This document shows, one piece after another, positions 1 to 7,489 of a DNA stretch of 64,000 bases. Numbering within the stretch: the stretch's first letter is position 1; each line of letters starts with the position of its first letter. The notes below the pieces were generated by a model. That model did no database searches and had not been told where the DNA came from. It saw only the letters and a program-made list of their open reading frames with translations. Location of the stretch: the NCBI GenBank assembly GCA_030704225.1, contig CP131915.1, forward strand, positions 1,550,001 to 1,614,000. The letters are read 5' to 3'. The position numbers and the translations under genes were made by a program. This DNA is from Kosakonia sp. H02 (GTDB lineage Bacteria > Pseudomonadota > Gammaproteobacteria > Enterobacterales > Enterobacteriaceae).

Positions 1-109
1 AGAGAACAAAGTGCTGAACGAAGCTGAAGTGCTGATTGTCTGTGTTGATCCACTCTTAATGAAGCCTCGTGCGCTTCCCAAGTCTATTGTCGCGGAGTTT
101 AAGCAGTGA
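1..109 (+). CDS. ybgC: YbgC acyl-CoA thioesterase, C-terminal end (partial)
   Basis: Only the last 35 codons are present; the 5' part lies before the window. The tail reads ENKVLNEAEVLIVCVDPLL and ends EFKQ, matching the end of YbgC, the hotdog-fold thioesterase that opens the tol-pal operon in enterobacteria. The stop overlaps the GTG start of tolQ, the usual translational coupling. The catalytic part is not visible, so the call rests on the tail and on its place upstream of tolQ. Confidence 0.9.
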   Translation, partial: ENKVLNEAEVLIVCVDPLLMKPRALPKSIVAEFKQ

Positions 110-798
110 CTGACATGAACATCCTTGATTTGTTCCTGAAGGCGAGCCTTCTGGTCAAACTTATCATGTTGATTTTGATTGGTTTTTCAATCGCCTCCTG
201 GGCAATCATCATTCAGAGAACGCGCATCCTCAACGCAGCAGGGCGCGAAGCGGAAGCCTTTGAAGACAAGTTCTGGTCCGGCATTGAACTGTCTCGTTTG
301 TACCAGGAAAGCCAGGGACGCCGCGATAATCTGAGCGGCTCGGAACAGATCTTCTACAGCGGGTTTAAAGAGTTTGCCCGCCTTCATCGCGCAAATAGCC
401 ATGCGCCAGAAGCGATTGTCGAAGGGGCATCCAGAGCGATGCGCATCTCCATGAATCGCGAGCTGGAAAGCCTCGAAAACCATATTCCTTTCCTCGGTAC
501 CGTCGGTTCCATCAGCCCTTATATCGGTCTGTTTGGTACGGTATGGGGGATCATGCATGCCTTTATCGCGCTGGGCGCGGTGAAACAGGCCACGTTGCAG
601 ATGGTTGCGCCAGGTATCGCCGAAGCGTTGATCGCCACCGCCATCGGTCTGTTCGCGGCGATTCCGGCGGTCATGGCTTACAACCGCCTGAACCAGCGCG
701 TGAACAAACTGGAACTGAATTACGACAACTTTATGGAAGAGTTCACGGCTATTCTGCATCGCCAGGCATTTGCCAGCAGCGACAGCAACAAGGAGTAA
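106..798 (+). CDS. tolQ: TolQ, Tol-Pal proton channel subunit
   Basis: Inner-membrane subunit of the TolQRA motor, which uses proton motive force to constrict the outer membrane at the division site. The 230 residues equal the E. coli length and are nearly identical to it. There are three hydrophobic spans (about 18-38, 138-160 and 172-194); the second and third, with motifs SISPYIGLFGTVWGI and ALIATAIGLFAAIPAV, form the MotA/ExbB-type channel. The start is GTG and overlaps the ybgC stop, as in E. coli. tolR follows after 3 bases, and the two subunits assemble together. Confidence 0.98.
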   Translation: MTDMNILDLFLKASLLVKLIMLILIGFSIASWAIIIQRTRILNAAGREAEAFEDKFWSGIELSRLYQESQGRRDNLSGSEQIFYSGFKEFARLHRANSHAPEAIVEGASRAMRISMNRELESLENHIPFLGTVGSISPYIGLFGTVWGIMHAFIALGAVKQATLQMVAPGIAEALIATAIGLFAAIPAVMAYNRLNQRVNKLELNYDNFMEEFTAILHRQAFASSDSNKE

Positions 799-801
799 GC
801 C

Positions 802-1230
802 ATGGCCAGATCGCGTGGGCGGGGCAGCCGTGCCCTCAAGTCTGAAATCAACATTGTACCGTTGCTGGACGTGTTGCTGGTGCTGTTGCTGATCTTTATG
901 GCGACAGCGCCAATCATCACCCAAAGCGTAGAGGTCGATCTGCCGGATGCGACAGAGTCGCAGACCGTCAGCACCAATGACGATCCTCCGGTCATTATTG
1001 AGGTTTCCGGTGTCGGACAATACAGCGTGGTGGTAGAGAAAGATCGCATGGATCAACTGCCACCGGAGCAAGTGATTGCGGAGGCGCAGCGTCGCCTGCA
1101 ATCCAATCCGAAAACCGTGTTCTTAATCGGCGGGGCAAAAGATGTGCCGTACGATGAAATCATTAAAGCGCTGAACCTGTTACATAGCGCGGGTGTGAAA
1201 TCGGTTGGCTTGATGACGCAGCCTATTTGA
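802..1230 (+). CDS. tolR: TolR, Tol-Pal channel subunit
   Basis: The 142-residue ExbD/TolR-family protein has one N-terminal membrane span (about 18-40) followed by a periplasmic domain. The span carries the conserved aspartate in the VPLLDVLLVLLLIF segment, which takes part in proton flow with TolQ. The periplasmic part ends in AGVKSVGLMTQPI, typical of the peptidoglycan-binding TolR domain. It lies 3 bases after tolQ and 39 bases before tolA in one transcription unit. Confidence 0.98.
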   Translation: MARSRGRGSRALKSEINIVPLLDVLLVLLLIFMATAPIITQSVEVDLPDATESQTVSTNDDPPVIIEVSGVGQYSVVVEKDRMDQLPPEQVIAEAQRRLQSNPKTVFLIGGAKDVPYDEIIKALNLLHSAGVKSVGLMTQPI

Positions 1231-1269
1231 TCACCGGCTTAACAGGCGGACAGTTTTTGGGAACCGAGA

Positions 1270-2481
1270 GTGTCAAAGGCAACCGTACAAAACGACAAGC
1301 TTAAGCGAGCGATACTCATTTCAGCCGTGCTGCACGTGATCCTGGTTGCACTGCTGATCTGGAGTTCGTTCGATGAGCATATTGATGCTTCTGCGGGCGG
1401 GGGAGGCGGCTCCTCGATTGACGCTGTAATGGTCGATCCGGGCGCGGTAGTGGAAAACTACAACCGCCAACAGCAGCAGCAATCCAGCGCGAAACGCGCG
1501 CAAGAGCAGCGTGAAAAGCAGGCGCAACAGCAGGCGGAAGAGATGCGTGAAAAGCAGGCCGCCGAGCAGGAACGCCTGAAGCAGCTTGAGCAGGAGCGTT
1601 TGCAGGCGCAGGAAGCGGCGCGCGAACAGGCTGAACAGCAGAAAAAAGCAGAAGAAGCGGCGAAGCAGGCGCAACAGCAGCAGAAGCAGGCGGAAGCAGC
1701 AGCGGCGAAAGCGGCTGCTGATGCGAAAGCCAAAGCAGATGCGCAGGCCAAAGCGGCGGAAGAAGCCGTGAAAAAAGCCGCAGCGGATGCGAAGAAACAA
1801 GCCGAAGCAGAAGCGGCGAAAGCCGCAGCGGATGCGAAGAAACAAGCCGAAGCACAAGCGGCGAAAGCCGCTGCCGATGCGAAGAAAAAAGCTGAAGCAG
1901 AGGCCGCGAAGAAAGCGCAGGCTGAGGCCGCTGCCGAAAAAGCAGCGGCAGAGAAAGCGGCTGCGGCAGAAAAAGCCGCCGCCGAGAAGAAAGCGGCAGC
2001 AGAAAAGGCCGCGGCTGAGAAGAAAGCTGCCGCAGCGGAAAAAGCCGCTGCCGCGAAGAAAGCAGCCGCAGAAAAAGCCGCCGCCGCCGAAGGCGTAGAT
2101 GACTTATTTGGCGACTTAAGTTCCGGTAAGAATGCGCCGAAAACAGGTGGTGGATCGAAAGGCAACAATGCAGCGCCGGCAGGTTCAGGTAACACTAAGA
2201 ACAACGGTGCGTCGGGTGCAGACATCAGTAACTATGCAGGGCAGATTAAAGCGGCCATTGAAAGCCGTTTCTATGATGCCTCTTCCTACACGGGGAAAAC
2301 CTGTACGTTACGCGTCAAACTGGCACCGGATGGCATGCTGTTAGATATTCAGTCAGAAGGGGGCGACCCGGCACTTTGTCAGGCTGCGCTGGCAGCCGCA
2401 AGACAGGCAAAAATGCCGAAGCCGCCAAGTCAGGCTGTCTATGAAGTGTTCAAAAATGCGCCGCTGGATTTCAAACCTTAA
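1270..2481 (+). CDS. tolA: TolA, periplasm-spanning link of the Tol system
   Basis: TolA connects the TolQR motor in the inner membrane to TolB/Pal at the outer membrane. The 403-residue product (E. coli 421) has a membrane anchor (about 14-34), a short Gly-rich hinge, a long Ala/Lys/Glu/Gln helix (about 70-275) built of near-repeats such as AAADAKKQAEA, and a globular C-terminal domain III (about 300-403) with the cysteine pair in GKTCTLRV and DPALCQAAL. The start is GTG, preceded by a weak ribosome site, as in E. coli. The length difference falls in the repetitive helix. Confidence 0.97.
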   Translation: MSKATVQNDKLKRAILISAVLHVILVALLIWSSFDEHIDASAGGGGGSSIDAVMVDPGAVVENYNRQQQQQSSAKRAQEQREKQAQQQAEEMREKQAAEQERLKQLEQERLQAQEAAREQAEQQKKAEEAAKQAQQQQKQAEAAAAKAAADAKAKADAQAKAAEEAVKKAAADAKKQAEAEAAKAAADAKKQAEAQAAKAAADAKKKAEAEAAKKAQAEAAAEKAAAEKAAAAEKAAAEKKAAAEKAAAEKKAAAAEKAAAAKKAAAEKAAAAEGVDDLFGDLSSGKNAPKTGGGSKGNNAAPAGSGNTKNNGASGADISNYAGQIKAAIESRFYDASSYTGKTCTLRVKLAPDGMLLDIQSEGGDPALCQAALAAARQAKMPKPPSQAVYEVFKNAPLDFKP

Positions 2482-2612
2482 GGTACACTTTCTCTTCGCG
2501 ACCTTGCGGGGGATGGTGTGAAGGTGGTTCCAACGCGGGTAGTTTTGTCTTATTGGTTTGTTAAAATTCTGCTAAGTTATCGCGGGTTTTCCGCCCGGAT
2601 AAGGGAGATATG

Positions 2613-3905
2613 ATGAAGCAGGCATTACGTGTTGCATTTGGTTTTCTGATGCTGTGGGCAGCGGTGCTGCATGCAGAAGTACGTATCGAGATCACCCAAG
2701 GGGTGGACTCGGCACGCCCGATTGGCGTTGTGCCTTTCCAGTGGGCCGGGCCGGGTGCCGCGCCTGAAGATGCGGGCGGTATCGTTGCGGCGGATCTGCG
2801 CAACAGCGGTAAATTCAACCCGCTCGATCGTTCCCGCTTGCCGCAGCAGCCGGGTAGCGCTCAGGAAGTTCAGTCGGCCGCATGGTCAGCCCTGGGCATT
2901 GATGCGGTGATTGTCGGTCAGGTGACCCCAAATCCTGACGGCAGCTACAACGTGGCTTACCAGTTGGTGGATACCGGCGGTGCGCCGGGTACCGTACTGG
3001 CGCAAAACTCTTTTAAAGTGAACAAACAGTGGCTGCGCTATGCCGCCCATGCCGCCAGTGACGAAGTGTTCGAAAAACTGACCGGTATTAAAGGCGCATT
3101 CCGCACCCGTATCGCCTATGTGGTGCAGACCGCAAACAGCCAGTTCCCGTATGAACTGCGCGTCTCGGATTACGATGGTTACAACCAGTTCCTCGTACAT
3201 AAATCGCCGCAGCCGCTGATGTCTCCGGCATGGTCTCCGGACGGCTCTAAACTGGCCTATGTGACCTTTGAAAGCGGTCGTTCTGCGCTGGTTATCCAGA
3301 CGCTGGCGAACGCCAGCATCCGCCAGGTGGCTTCCTTCCCGCGTCACAACGGCGCACCGGCGTTCTCACCGGACGGGACTAAGCTGGCGTTTGCGCTGTC
3401 GAAAACCGGTAGCCTGAATATCTACGTGATGGACATTGGTTCTGGCCAGATCCGCCAGGTGACCGATGGTCGCAGCAACAACACCGAACCGACCTGGTTC
3501 CCGGATAGCCAGAACCTGGCCTTCACCTCTGACCAGGCGGGTCGTCCGCAGGTTTATAAAGTCAATGTTAATGGCGGCGCGGCTCAGCGTATCACCTGGC
3601 AGGGTTCTCAGAACCAGGATGCAGACGTCAGCAGCGACGGCAAATTTATGGTGATGGTAAGCTCTGACGGTGGTCAGCAGCACATCGCTAAACAGGATCT
3701 GGAAGCGGGTGGCGTGCAGGTTTTATCGTCAACGTTTCTGGATGAAACGCCAAGTCTGGCACCTAACGGCACAATGGTCATCTATAGCTCTTCTCAGGGA
3801 ATGGGATCCGTGCTGAACCTGGTTTCTACAGATGGGCGTTTCAAAGCGCGTATTCCGGCGACTGATGGACAGGTTAAATTCCCTGCCTGGTCTCCGTATC
3901 TGTAA
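2613..3905 (+). CDS. tolB: TolB, periplasmic beta-propeller of Tol-Pal
   Basis: Periplasmic protein that binds Pal and TolA and moves Pal to the septum. The 430 residues begin with a Sec signal peptide ending LHA, followed by EVRIEIT; the mature N-terminus is the TolA-binding peptide. An alpha/beta domain comes next, then a six-bladed propeller with WSPDGSKLAY and FSPDGTKLAF repeats. Two ATGs stand in tandem at 2610 and 2613; the second gives the E. coli length and is better spaced from AGGGAG. A 131-base gap separates it from tolA and may hold its own promoter. Confidence 0.97.
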   Translation: MKQALRVAFGFLMLWAAVLHAEVRIEITQGVDSARPIGVVPFQWAGPGAAPEDAGGIVAADLRNSGKFNPLDRSRLPQQPGSAQEVQSAAWSALGIDAVIVGQVTPNPDGSYNVAYQLVDTGGAPGTVLAQNSFKVNKQWLRYAAHAASDEVFEKLTGIKGAFRTRIAYVVQTANSQFPYELRVSDYDGYNQFLVHKSPQPLMSPAWSPDGSKLAYVTFESGRSALVIQTLANASIRQVASFPRHNGAPAFSPDGTKLAFALSKTGSLNIYVMDIGSGQIRQVTDGRSNNTEPTWFPDSQNLAFTSDQAGRPQVYKVNVNGGAAQRITWQGSQNQDADVSSDGKFMVMVSSDGGQQHIAKQDLEAGGVQVLSSTFLDETPSLAPNGTMVIYSSSQGMGSVLNLVSTDGRFKARIPATDGQVKFPAWSPYL

Positions 3906-3938
3906 TAATAAATAAATATTTATAAAGGAATCAAAGAA

Positions 3939-4454
3939 ATGCAACTGAACAAAGTGCTGAAAGGCCTGATGCTGGCTCTGCCAATTATGGCAATCGCTGC
4001 ATGTTCTTCTCATAAGAACAACGCAAGCGACCAGAGCGGCGAAGGCATGATGGGTGCTGGCACTGGCATGAACGGTAGCGGCAACATGTCCTCTGAAGAA
4101 CAAGCGCGTCTGCAAATGCAGCAGTTACAGCAGAACAACATTGTTTACTTCGATCTGGACAAGTATGACATCCGTTCTGATTTCGCAGCGATGCTGGATG
4201 CTCACGCAAACTTCCTGCGTAGCAACCCGTCTTACAAAGTTACCGTAGAAGGTCACGCGGACGAACGTGGTACTCCGGAATACAACATCTCCCTGGGCGA
4301 ACGTCGTGCTAACGCCGTTAAAATGTACCTCCAGGGTAAAGGCGTTTCCGCTGACCAGATCTCCATCGTTTCTTACGGTAAAGAAAAACCCGCAGTACTG
4401 GGTCACGACGAAGCGGCTTACGCTAAAAACCGTCGCGCCGTACTGGTTTACTAA
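3939..4454 (+). CDS. pal: Pal, peptidoglycan-associated lipoprotein
   Basis: Outer-membrane lipoprotein that ties the outer membrane to peptidoglycan and is positioned by TolB. The signal peptide ends in the lipobox IAAC. The mature protein has a Gly/Met-rich linker and then an OmpA-like domain, with the diaminopimelate-binding motif around EGHADERGTPEYN and ERRANAVKMYL. Length is 171 residues (E. coli 173). An AAGGAA ribosome site precedes the ATG. cpoB begins 9 bases after the stop. Confidence 0.98.
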   Translation: MQLNKVLKGLMLALPIMAIAACSSHKNNASDQSGEGMMGAGTGMNGSGNMSSEEQARLQMQQLQQNNIVYFDLDKYDIRSDFAAMLDAHANFLRSNPSYKVTVEGHADERGTPEYNISLGERRANAVKMYLQGKGVSADQISIVSYGKEKPAVLGHDEAAYAKNRRAVLVY

Positions 4455-4463
4455 GAGAATTGC

Positions 4464-5267
4464 ATGAGCAGTAACTTCAGACATCATCTGTTGAGTCTGT
4501 CGTTACTGGTTGGCATAGCGGCCCCCTGGGCCGCTAATGCTCAGGCGCCAATCAGTAGTGTCGGCTCAGGCTCGGTCGAAGACCGCGTCACTCAACTCGA
4601 GCGTATTTCGAATGCTCATAGCCAGCTTTTAACTCAACTCCAGCAGCAACTCTCCGATAATCAGGCCGATATTGATTCCCTGCGTGGTCAAATCCAGGAA
4701 AATCAGTATCAACTGAATCAGGTGGTTGAACGCCAACAGCAAATTTTGCAGCAAATCGGCAATTTGAGCAGCGGCGGGGCGGGGCAGACGCAGCAGGCTT
4801 CTGGCGATCAGAGCGGTGCAGCAACGCAGGCTCCGGCGGCAGCTGCGGGCGCGAATAACGGCTCGGCCAACTCTGGCGCGCCGGTACAAAGCGGTGATGC
4901 CAATACCGATTACAACGCAGCGATTGCCCTGGTACAGGATAAATCCCGCCAGGATGACGCTATCACCGCGTTTCAAAACTTCGTCAAAAAGTACCCTGAT
5001 TCAACCTATATTCCGAATGCCAATTACTGGCTCGGTCAGTTGAATTACAACAAGGGTAAAAAAGACGATGCGGCGTATTACTTCGCCTCCGTGGTGAAGA
5101 ATTTCCCGAAGTCGCCTAAGGCACCGGATGCGATGTACAAAGTCGGTGTGATTATGCAGGACAAGGGAGACAGTGCAAAAGCGAAAGCGGTCTACCAGCA
5201 GGTGGTCAGTAAATACCCTGGTACCGATGGCGCGAAACAAGCGCAAAAACGCCTTGGTTCGATGTAA
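4464..5267 (+). CDS. cpoB: CpoB (YbgF), Tol-associated division coordinator
   Basis: Periplasmic protein that links PBP1B activity with the Tol machine during septal constriction. The 267 residues (E. coli 263) have a signal peptide cleaved after NAQA, a coiled-coil trimerisation region (about 36-100, Gln-rich), an Ala/Gly/Asn-rich linker, and three C-terminal TPR units beginning near DYNAAIALV and ending AKQAQKRLGSM. It is the last gene of the tol-pal operon, and a hairpin follows. Confidence 0.96.
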   Translation: MSSNFRHHLLSLSLLVGIAAPWAANAQAPISSVGSGSVEDRVTQLERISNAHSQLLTQLQQQLSDNQADIDSLRGQIQENQYQLNQVVERQQQILQQIGNLSSGGAGQTQQASGDQSGAATQAPAAAAGANNGSANSGAPVQSGDANTDYNAAIALVQDKSRQDDAITAFQNFVKKYPDSTYIPNANYWLGQLNYNKGKKDDAAYYFASVVKNFPKSPKAPDAMYKVGVIMQDKGDSAKAKAVYQQVVSKYPGTDGAKQAQKRLGSM

Positions 5268-5279
5268 TGCATAGCGCAT

Positions 5280-5305
5280 GACCAGAAATTGCGGTTTTTC
5301 TGGTC
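5280..5305 (+). terminator. Hairpin after cpoB
   Basis: A 9-bp perfect inverted repeat (GACCAGAAA / TTTCTGGTC) with an 8-base loop lies 12 bases after the cpoB stop. The following bases are only weakly T-rich, so it may be a leaky terminator or an mRNA 3'-end stabiliser rather than a full stop. Confidence 0.5.
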
Positions 5306-5353
5306 TTGTCGCATGAATCATAAGCAGTTAAGTTGCCCTGGTCGAAATTGTTG

Positions 5354-5381
5354 TTGCGCTGAGTTCTTAAATCAGTAATAT
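5354..5381 (+). promoter_or_regulatory. Probable sigma-70 promoter of the tRNA operon
   Basis: TTGCGC and TAATAT are separated by 16 bases, followed by a GC-rich discriminator (GCCGCCG). This layout is typical of stringently controlled stable-RNA promoters. It sits about 50 bases ahead of the first tRNA. Assigned by eye only. Confidence 0.5.
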
Positions 5382-5431
5382 ATGCCGCCGTTGCCACGGG
5401 ATATCTCTTAAGCCTGATGCGACGCAAAAGT

Positions 5432-5507
5432 GGGTCGTTAGCTCAGTTGGTAGAGCAGTTGACTTTTAATCAATTGGTCGCAGGTTCGAATCCTGCACGA
5501 CCCACCA
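5432..5507 (+). tRNA. tRNA-Lys (anticodon TTT)
   Basis: A 76-base cloverleaf with encoded CCA. The acceptor arms GGGTCGT/ACGACCC pair fully. The anticodon loop CTTTTAA holds TTT and the T-loop is TTCGAAT. First gene of the cluster that corresponds to the E. coli lysT-valT-lysW region between cpoB and nadA. Confidence 0.98.
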
Positions 5508-5608
5508 CTTTAACCTCGCGGTGGAGAGGTTAAGCGTGAAGGATAACGTTGCTTCAGCAACGGCCCGTAGGGCAAGGCGAAAGCCGAGTCATCCTGCATG
5601 ACCCACCA
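5508..5608 (+). repeat. tRNA-Lys spacer repeat, copy 1
   Basis: About 100 bases directly after the first tRNA-Lys, repeated with few changes after each of the other two tRNA-Lys genes. The unit begins TTTAACCTCGCGGTGGAGAG, contains the small hairpin GTTGCTTCAGCAAC, and ends with a second copy of the tRNA-Lys 3' end (5592-5608, TCCTGCATGACCCACCA, one change from the tRNA). Confidence 0.85.
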
Positions 5609-5643
5609 CTTTAAAGATGGAAACATCTTTCCAGCGTAGTATC

Positions 5644-5719
5644 GGGTGATTAGCTCAGCTGGGAGAGCACCTCCCTTACAAGGAGGGGGTCGGCGGTTCG
5701 ATCCCGTCATCACCCACCA
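5644..5719 (+). tRNA. tRNA-Val (anticodon TAC)
   Basis: A 76-base cloverleaf with encoded CCA: acceptor GGGTGAT/ATCACCC, anticodon loop CTTACAA (TAC) and T-loop TTCGATC. Position and sequence correspond to valT of the enterobacterial lys-val tRNA operon. Unlike the lysine genes, it is not followed by the spacer repeat. Confidence 0.98.
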
Positions 5720-5722
5720 CTC

Positions 5723-5798
5723 GGGTCGTTAGCTCAGTTGGTAGAGCAGTTGACTTTTAATCAATTGGTCGCAGGTTCGAATCCTGCACGACCCACCA
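5723..5798 (+). tRNA. tRNA-Lys (anticodon TTT), second copy
   Basis: Identical over all 76 bases to the first tRNA-Lys of the cluster and starts 3 bases after the tRNA-Val CCA. All stems pair and the anticodon is TTT. Confidence 0.98.
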
Positions 5799-5898
5799 AT
5801 TTAACCTCACGGTGGAGAGGTTAAACGTGAAGGATACGGTTGCTTCAGCAACGGTCCGTAGGGCGAGGCAAAGCCGAGTCATCCTGCACGACCCACCA
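5799..5898 (+). repeat. tRNA-Lys spacer repeat, copy 2
   Basis: Second copy of the spacer unit, with only scattered substitutions relative to copies 1 and 3. It again contains the TTGCTTCAGCAA hairpin and ends in an exact copy of the tRNA-Lys 3' tail (5882-5898, TCCTGCACGACCCACCA). Confidence 0.85.
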
Positions 5899-5919
5899 CT
5901 TCGAAGAATACCCCGTAAA

Positions 5920-5995
5920 GGGTCGTTAGCTCAGTTGGTAGAGCAGTTGACTTTTAATCACTTGGTCGCAGGTTCGAAACCTGCCCGACCCACCA
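5920..5995 (+). tRNA. tRNA-Lys (TTT), third copy, degenerate
   Basis: Same 76-base frame as the other two lysine genes, with anticodon TTT, but three substitutions. The 3' side of the anticodon stem reads TCACT instead of TCAAT, giving a T·C mismatch. The last T-loop base is A instead of T. The first base of the 3' acceptor strand is C instead of A, breaking the T-A pair next to the T arm. Two stem mismatches in one tRNA suggest reduced function or a pseudogene in the making. Confidence 0.8.
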
Positions 5996-6095
5996 ATTTA
6001 ACCTCGCGGTGGAGAGGTTAAACGAGAAGGATACTGTTGCTTCAGCAACGGTCCGAAGGGCGAGGCAAAGCCGAGTCATCCTGCACGACCCACCA
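5996..6095 (+). repeat. tRNA-Lys spacer repeat, copy 3
   Basis: Third copy of the spacer, after the degenerate tRNA-Lys. It ends with the intact tRNA-Lys 3' tail (6079-6095), which is the standard sequence even though the adjacent tRNA carries a changed acceptor arm. The operon terminator begins 4 bases later. Confidence 0.85.
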
Positions 6096-6099
6096 ATGT

Positions 6100-6126
6100 A
6101 AAAAAGCGCCCTAAAGGCGCTTTTTT
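6100..6126 (+). terminator. Rho-independent terminator of the tRNA operon
   Basis: AAAAAAGCGCC, a short loop (CTAAA), then GGCGC and a run of six T. A strong stem with A and T tracts on both sides ends the Lys-Val-Lys-Lys transcript. Confidence 0.92.
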
Positions 6127-6161
6127 ACTATCTGCGATTTGGAAAGATTCGAACCCTTCTC

Positions 6162-6230
6162 GCCGGATGGCGGCTACGTCTCTCCATGAACCTCATCCTC
6201 CCAGGCCTGCTAAGCGCAGCGCCAGCAGGC
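6162..6230. repeat. REP-like element
   Basis: Contains the REP-type core GCCGGATGGCGGCTACG (6163-6179) and downstream a hairpin GCCTGCT/AGCAGGC (6205-6211 with 6224-6230). It lies between the tRNA terminator and the nadA promoter, a typical place for such extragenic palindromes. Confidence 0.6.
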
Positions 6231-6304
6231 GTTACCACCACATACTTCCCACCGCCATTGATGCTAAAAATTCACAGCGACAATAGATGCGCAATCAGCT
6301 ATCT

Positions 6305-6322
6305 TGTTTAGTATATAAAACA
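6305..6322 (+). promoter_or_regulatory. NadR operator of nadA-pnuC
   Basis: TGTTTA, six bases, then AAAACA. This matches the NadR box TGTTTA-N6-TAAACA with one mismatch and lies 73 bases ahead of nadA. NadR represses nadA-pnuC when NAD is plentiful, so the site explains control of the pair. Confidence 0.8.
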
Positions 6323-6395
6323 CAGGCGGCGTGATAACGCCATTCTGAACCGTTGTTCTGGTTATTCAGTTAAGCAAGCAAAACGAGTAAGCAAA

Positions 6396-7439
6396 ATGAG
6401 CGTAATGTTTGATCCCGAAGCCGCAATTTACCCTTTTCCGCCCAAACCCACGCCGCTGAGCCAGCAAGAAAAGCCGTTTTATCGCGAAAAAATCAAGCGC
6501 CTGCTTAAAGCGCGAGACGCGGTGATGGTCGCGCATTACTACACTGATCCGGAAATTCAACAACTGGCGGAAGAGACCGGCGGCTGCATTGCAGATTCGC
6601 TGGAAATGGCGCGCTTTGGCGCCAGACATCCCGCCTCAACGCTGCTGGTCGCCGGTGTGCGTTTTATGGGGGAAACCGCCAAAATCCTCAGCCCGGAAAA
6701 AACCATCCTGATGCCGACACTCCAGGCGGAATGTTCGCTCGATCTCGGCTGCCCAATTGACGAATTCAGCGCCTTTTGCGATGCCCACCCGGACCGCACG
6801 GTGGTGGTCTACGCTAACACCTCGGCGGCGGTTAAAGTCCGTGCCGACTGGGTAGTAACTTCCAGTATTGCCGTTGAATTAATTGAACATCTCGACAGCC
6901 TCGGCGAAAAAATTATCTGGGCGCCGGATCGCCACCTCGGAAGCTATGTGCAGAAACAGACCGGCGCAGATGTGCTGTGCTGGCAAGGCGCATGCATTGT
7001 CCACGACGAATTTAAAACGCAGGCTCTGCTGCGCATGAAAGCGCTTTACCCCGAGGCGGCGATTCTTGTGCACCCGGAATCACCGCAATCCGTAGTCAAC
7101 CTGGCAGACGCCGTGGGTTCCACCAGCCAGTTGATTAATGCCGCAAAAACATTGCCACACACGCAACTGATCGTCGCCACTGATCGCGGCATCTTTTATA
7201 AAATGCAGCAGGCGGTTCCGGAAAAAGAGTTGTTCGAAGCGCCAACCGCCGGAGAGGGGGCGACCTGTCGCAGCTGCGCACACTGCCCGTGGATGGCAAT
7301 GAACGGCTTACAAGCGATTGCTGAAGGGCTGGAGCAGGGCGGCGCTGCGCATGAGATACAAGTCGATGCCGCATTGCGTGAAGGCGCGTTACTGCCGCTT
7401 AACCGCATGCTGGATTTTGCAGCTACACTACGGTCCTGA
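6396..7439 (+). CDS. nadA: Quinolinate synthase NadA
   Basis: Condenses iminoaspartate with dihydroxyacetone phosphate to quinolinate, the second step of de novo NAD synthesis, using an oxygen-sensitive [4Fe-4S] cluster. The 347 residues equal E. coli. Cys113 (AECSLDLGC) and the cysteines of DVLCWQGACIVHDE and CRSCAHCPWM include the cluster ligands. The ATG follows a weak ribosome site (CGAGTAAGC). pnuC is 50 bases downstream and is probably co-transcribed. Confidence 0.98.
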   Translation: MSVMFDPEAAIYPFPPKPTPLSQQEKPFYREKIKRLLKARDAVMVAHYYTDPEIQQLAEETGGCIADSLEMARFGARHPASTLLVAGVRFMGETAKILSPEKTILMPTLQAECSLDLGCPIDEFSAFCDAHPDRTVVVYANTSAAVKVRADWVVTSSIAVELIEHLDSLGEKIIWAPDRHLGSYVQKQTGADVLCWQGACIVHDEFKTQALLRMKALYPEAAILVHPESPQSVVNLADAVGSTSQLINAAKTLPHTQLIVATDRGIFYKMQQAVPEKELFEAPTAGEGATCRSCAHCPWMAMNGLQAIAEGLEQGGAAHEIQVDAALREGALLPLNRMLDFAATLRS

Positions 7440-7489
7440 ACGACGTTTTTAAAAATAAATAACGCGTAACATTACGCTCTGGGGAGAGA

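Noticed and set aside
187..1101. 304-codon minus-strand frame over tolQ-tolR
   Set aside because: Shadow of two highly conserved plus-strand genes; composition and lack of any recognisable domain indicate it is not coding.
1316..2225. Several long minus-strand and plus-strand frames over tolA
   Set aside because: Produced by the biased Ala/Lys/Glu codon repeats of tolA; the products are low-complexity (Phe/Ala/Cys or Arg/Lys-rich) artefacts.
6140..6165. tRNA T-arm-like string (GGTTCGAATC on the minus strand) after the tRNA terminator
   Set aside because: The stem pairs poorly and no further tRNA arms are present; too little to call a tRNA fragment or phage attachment remnant.
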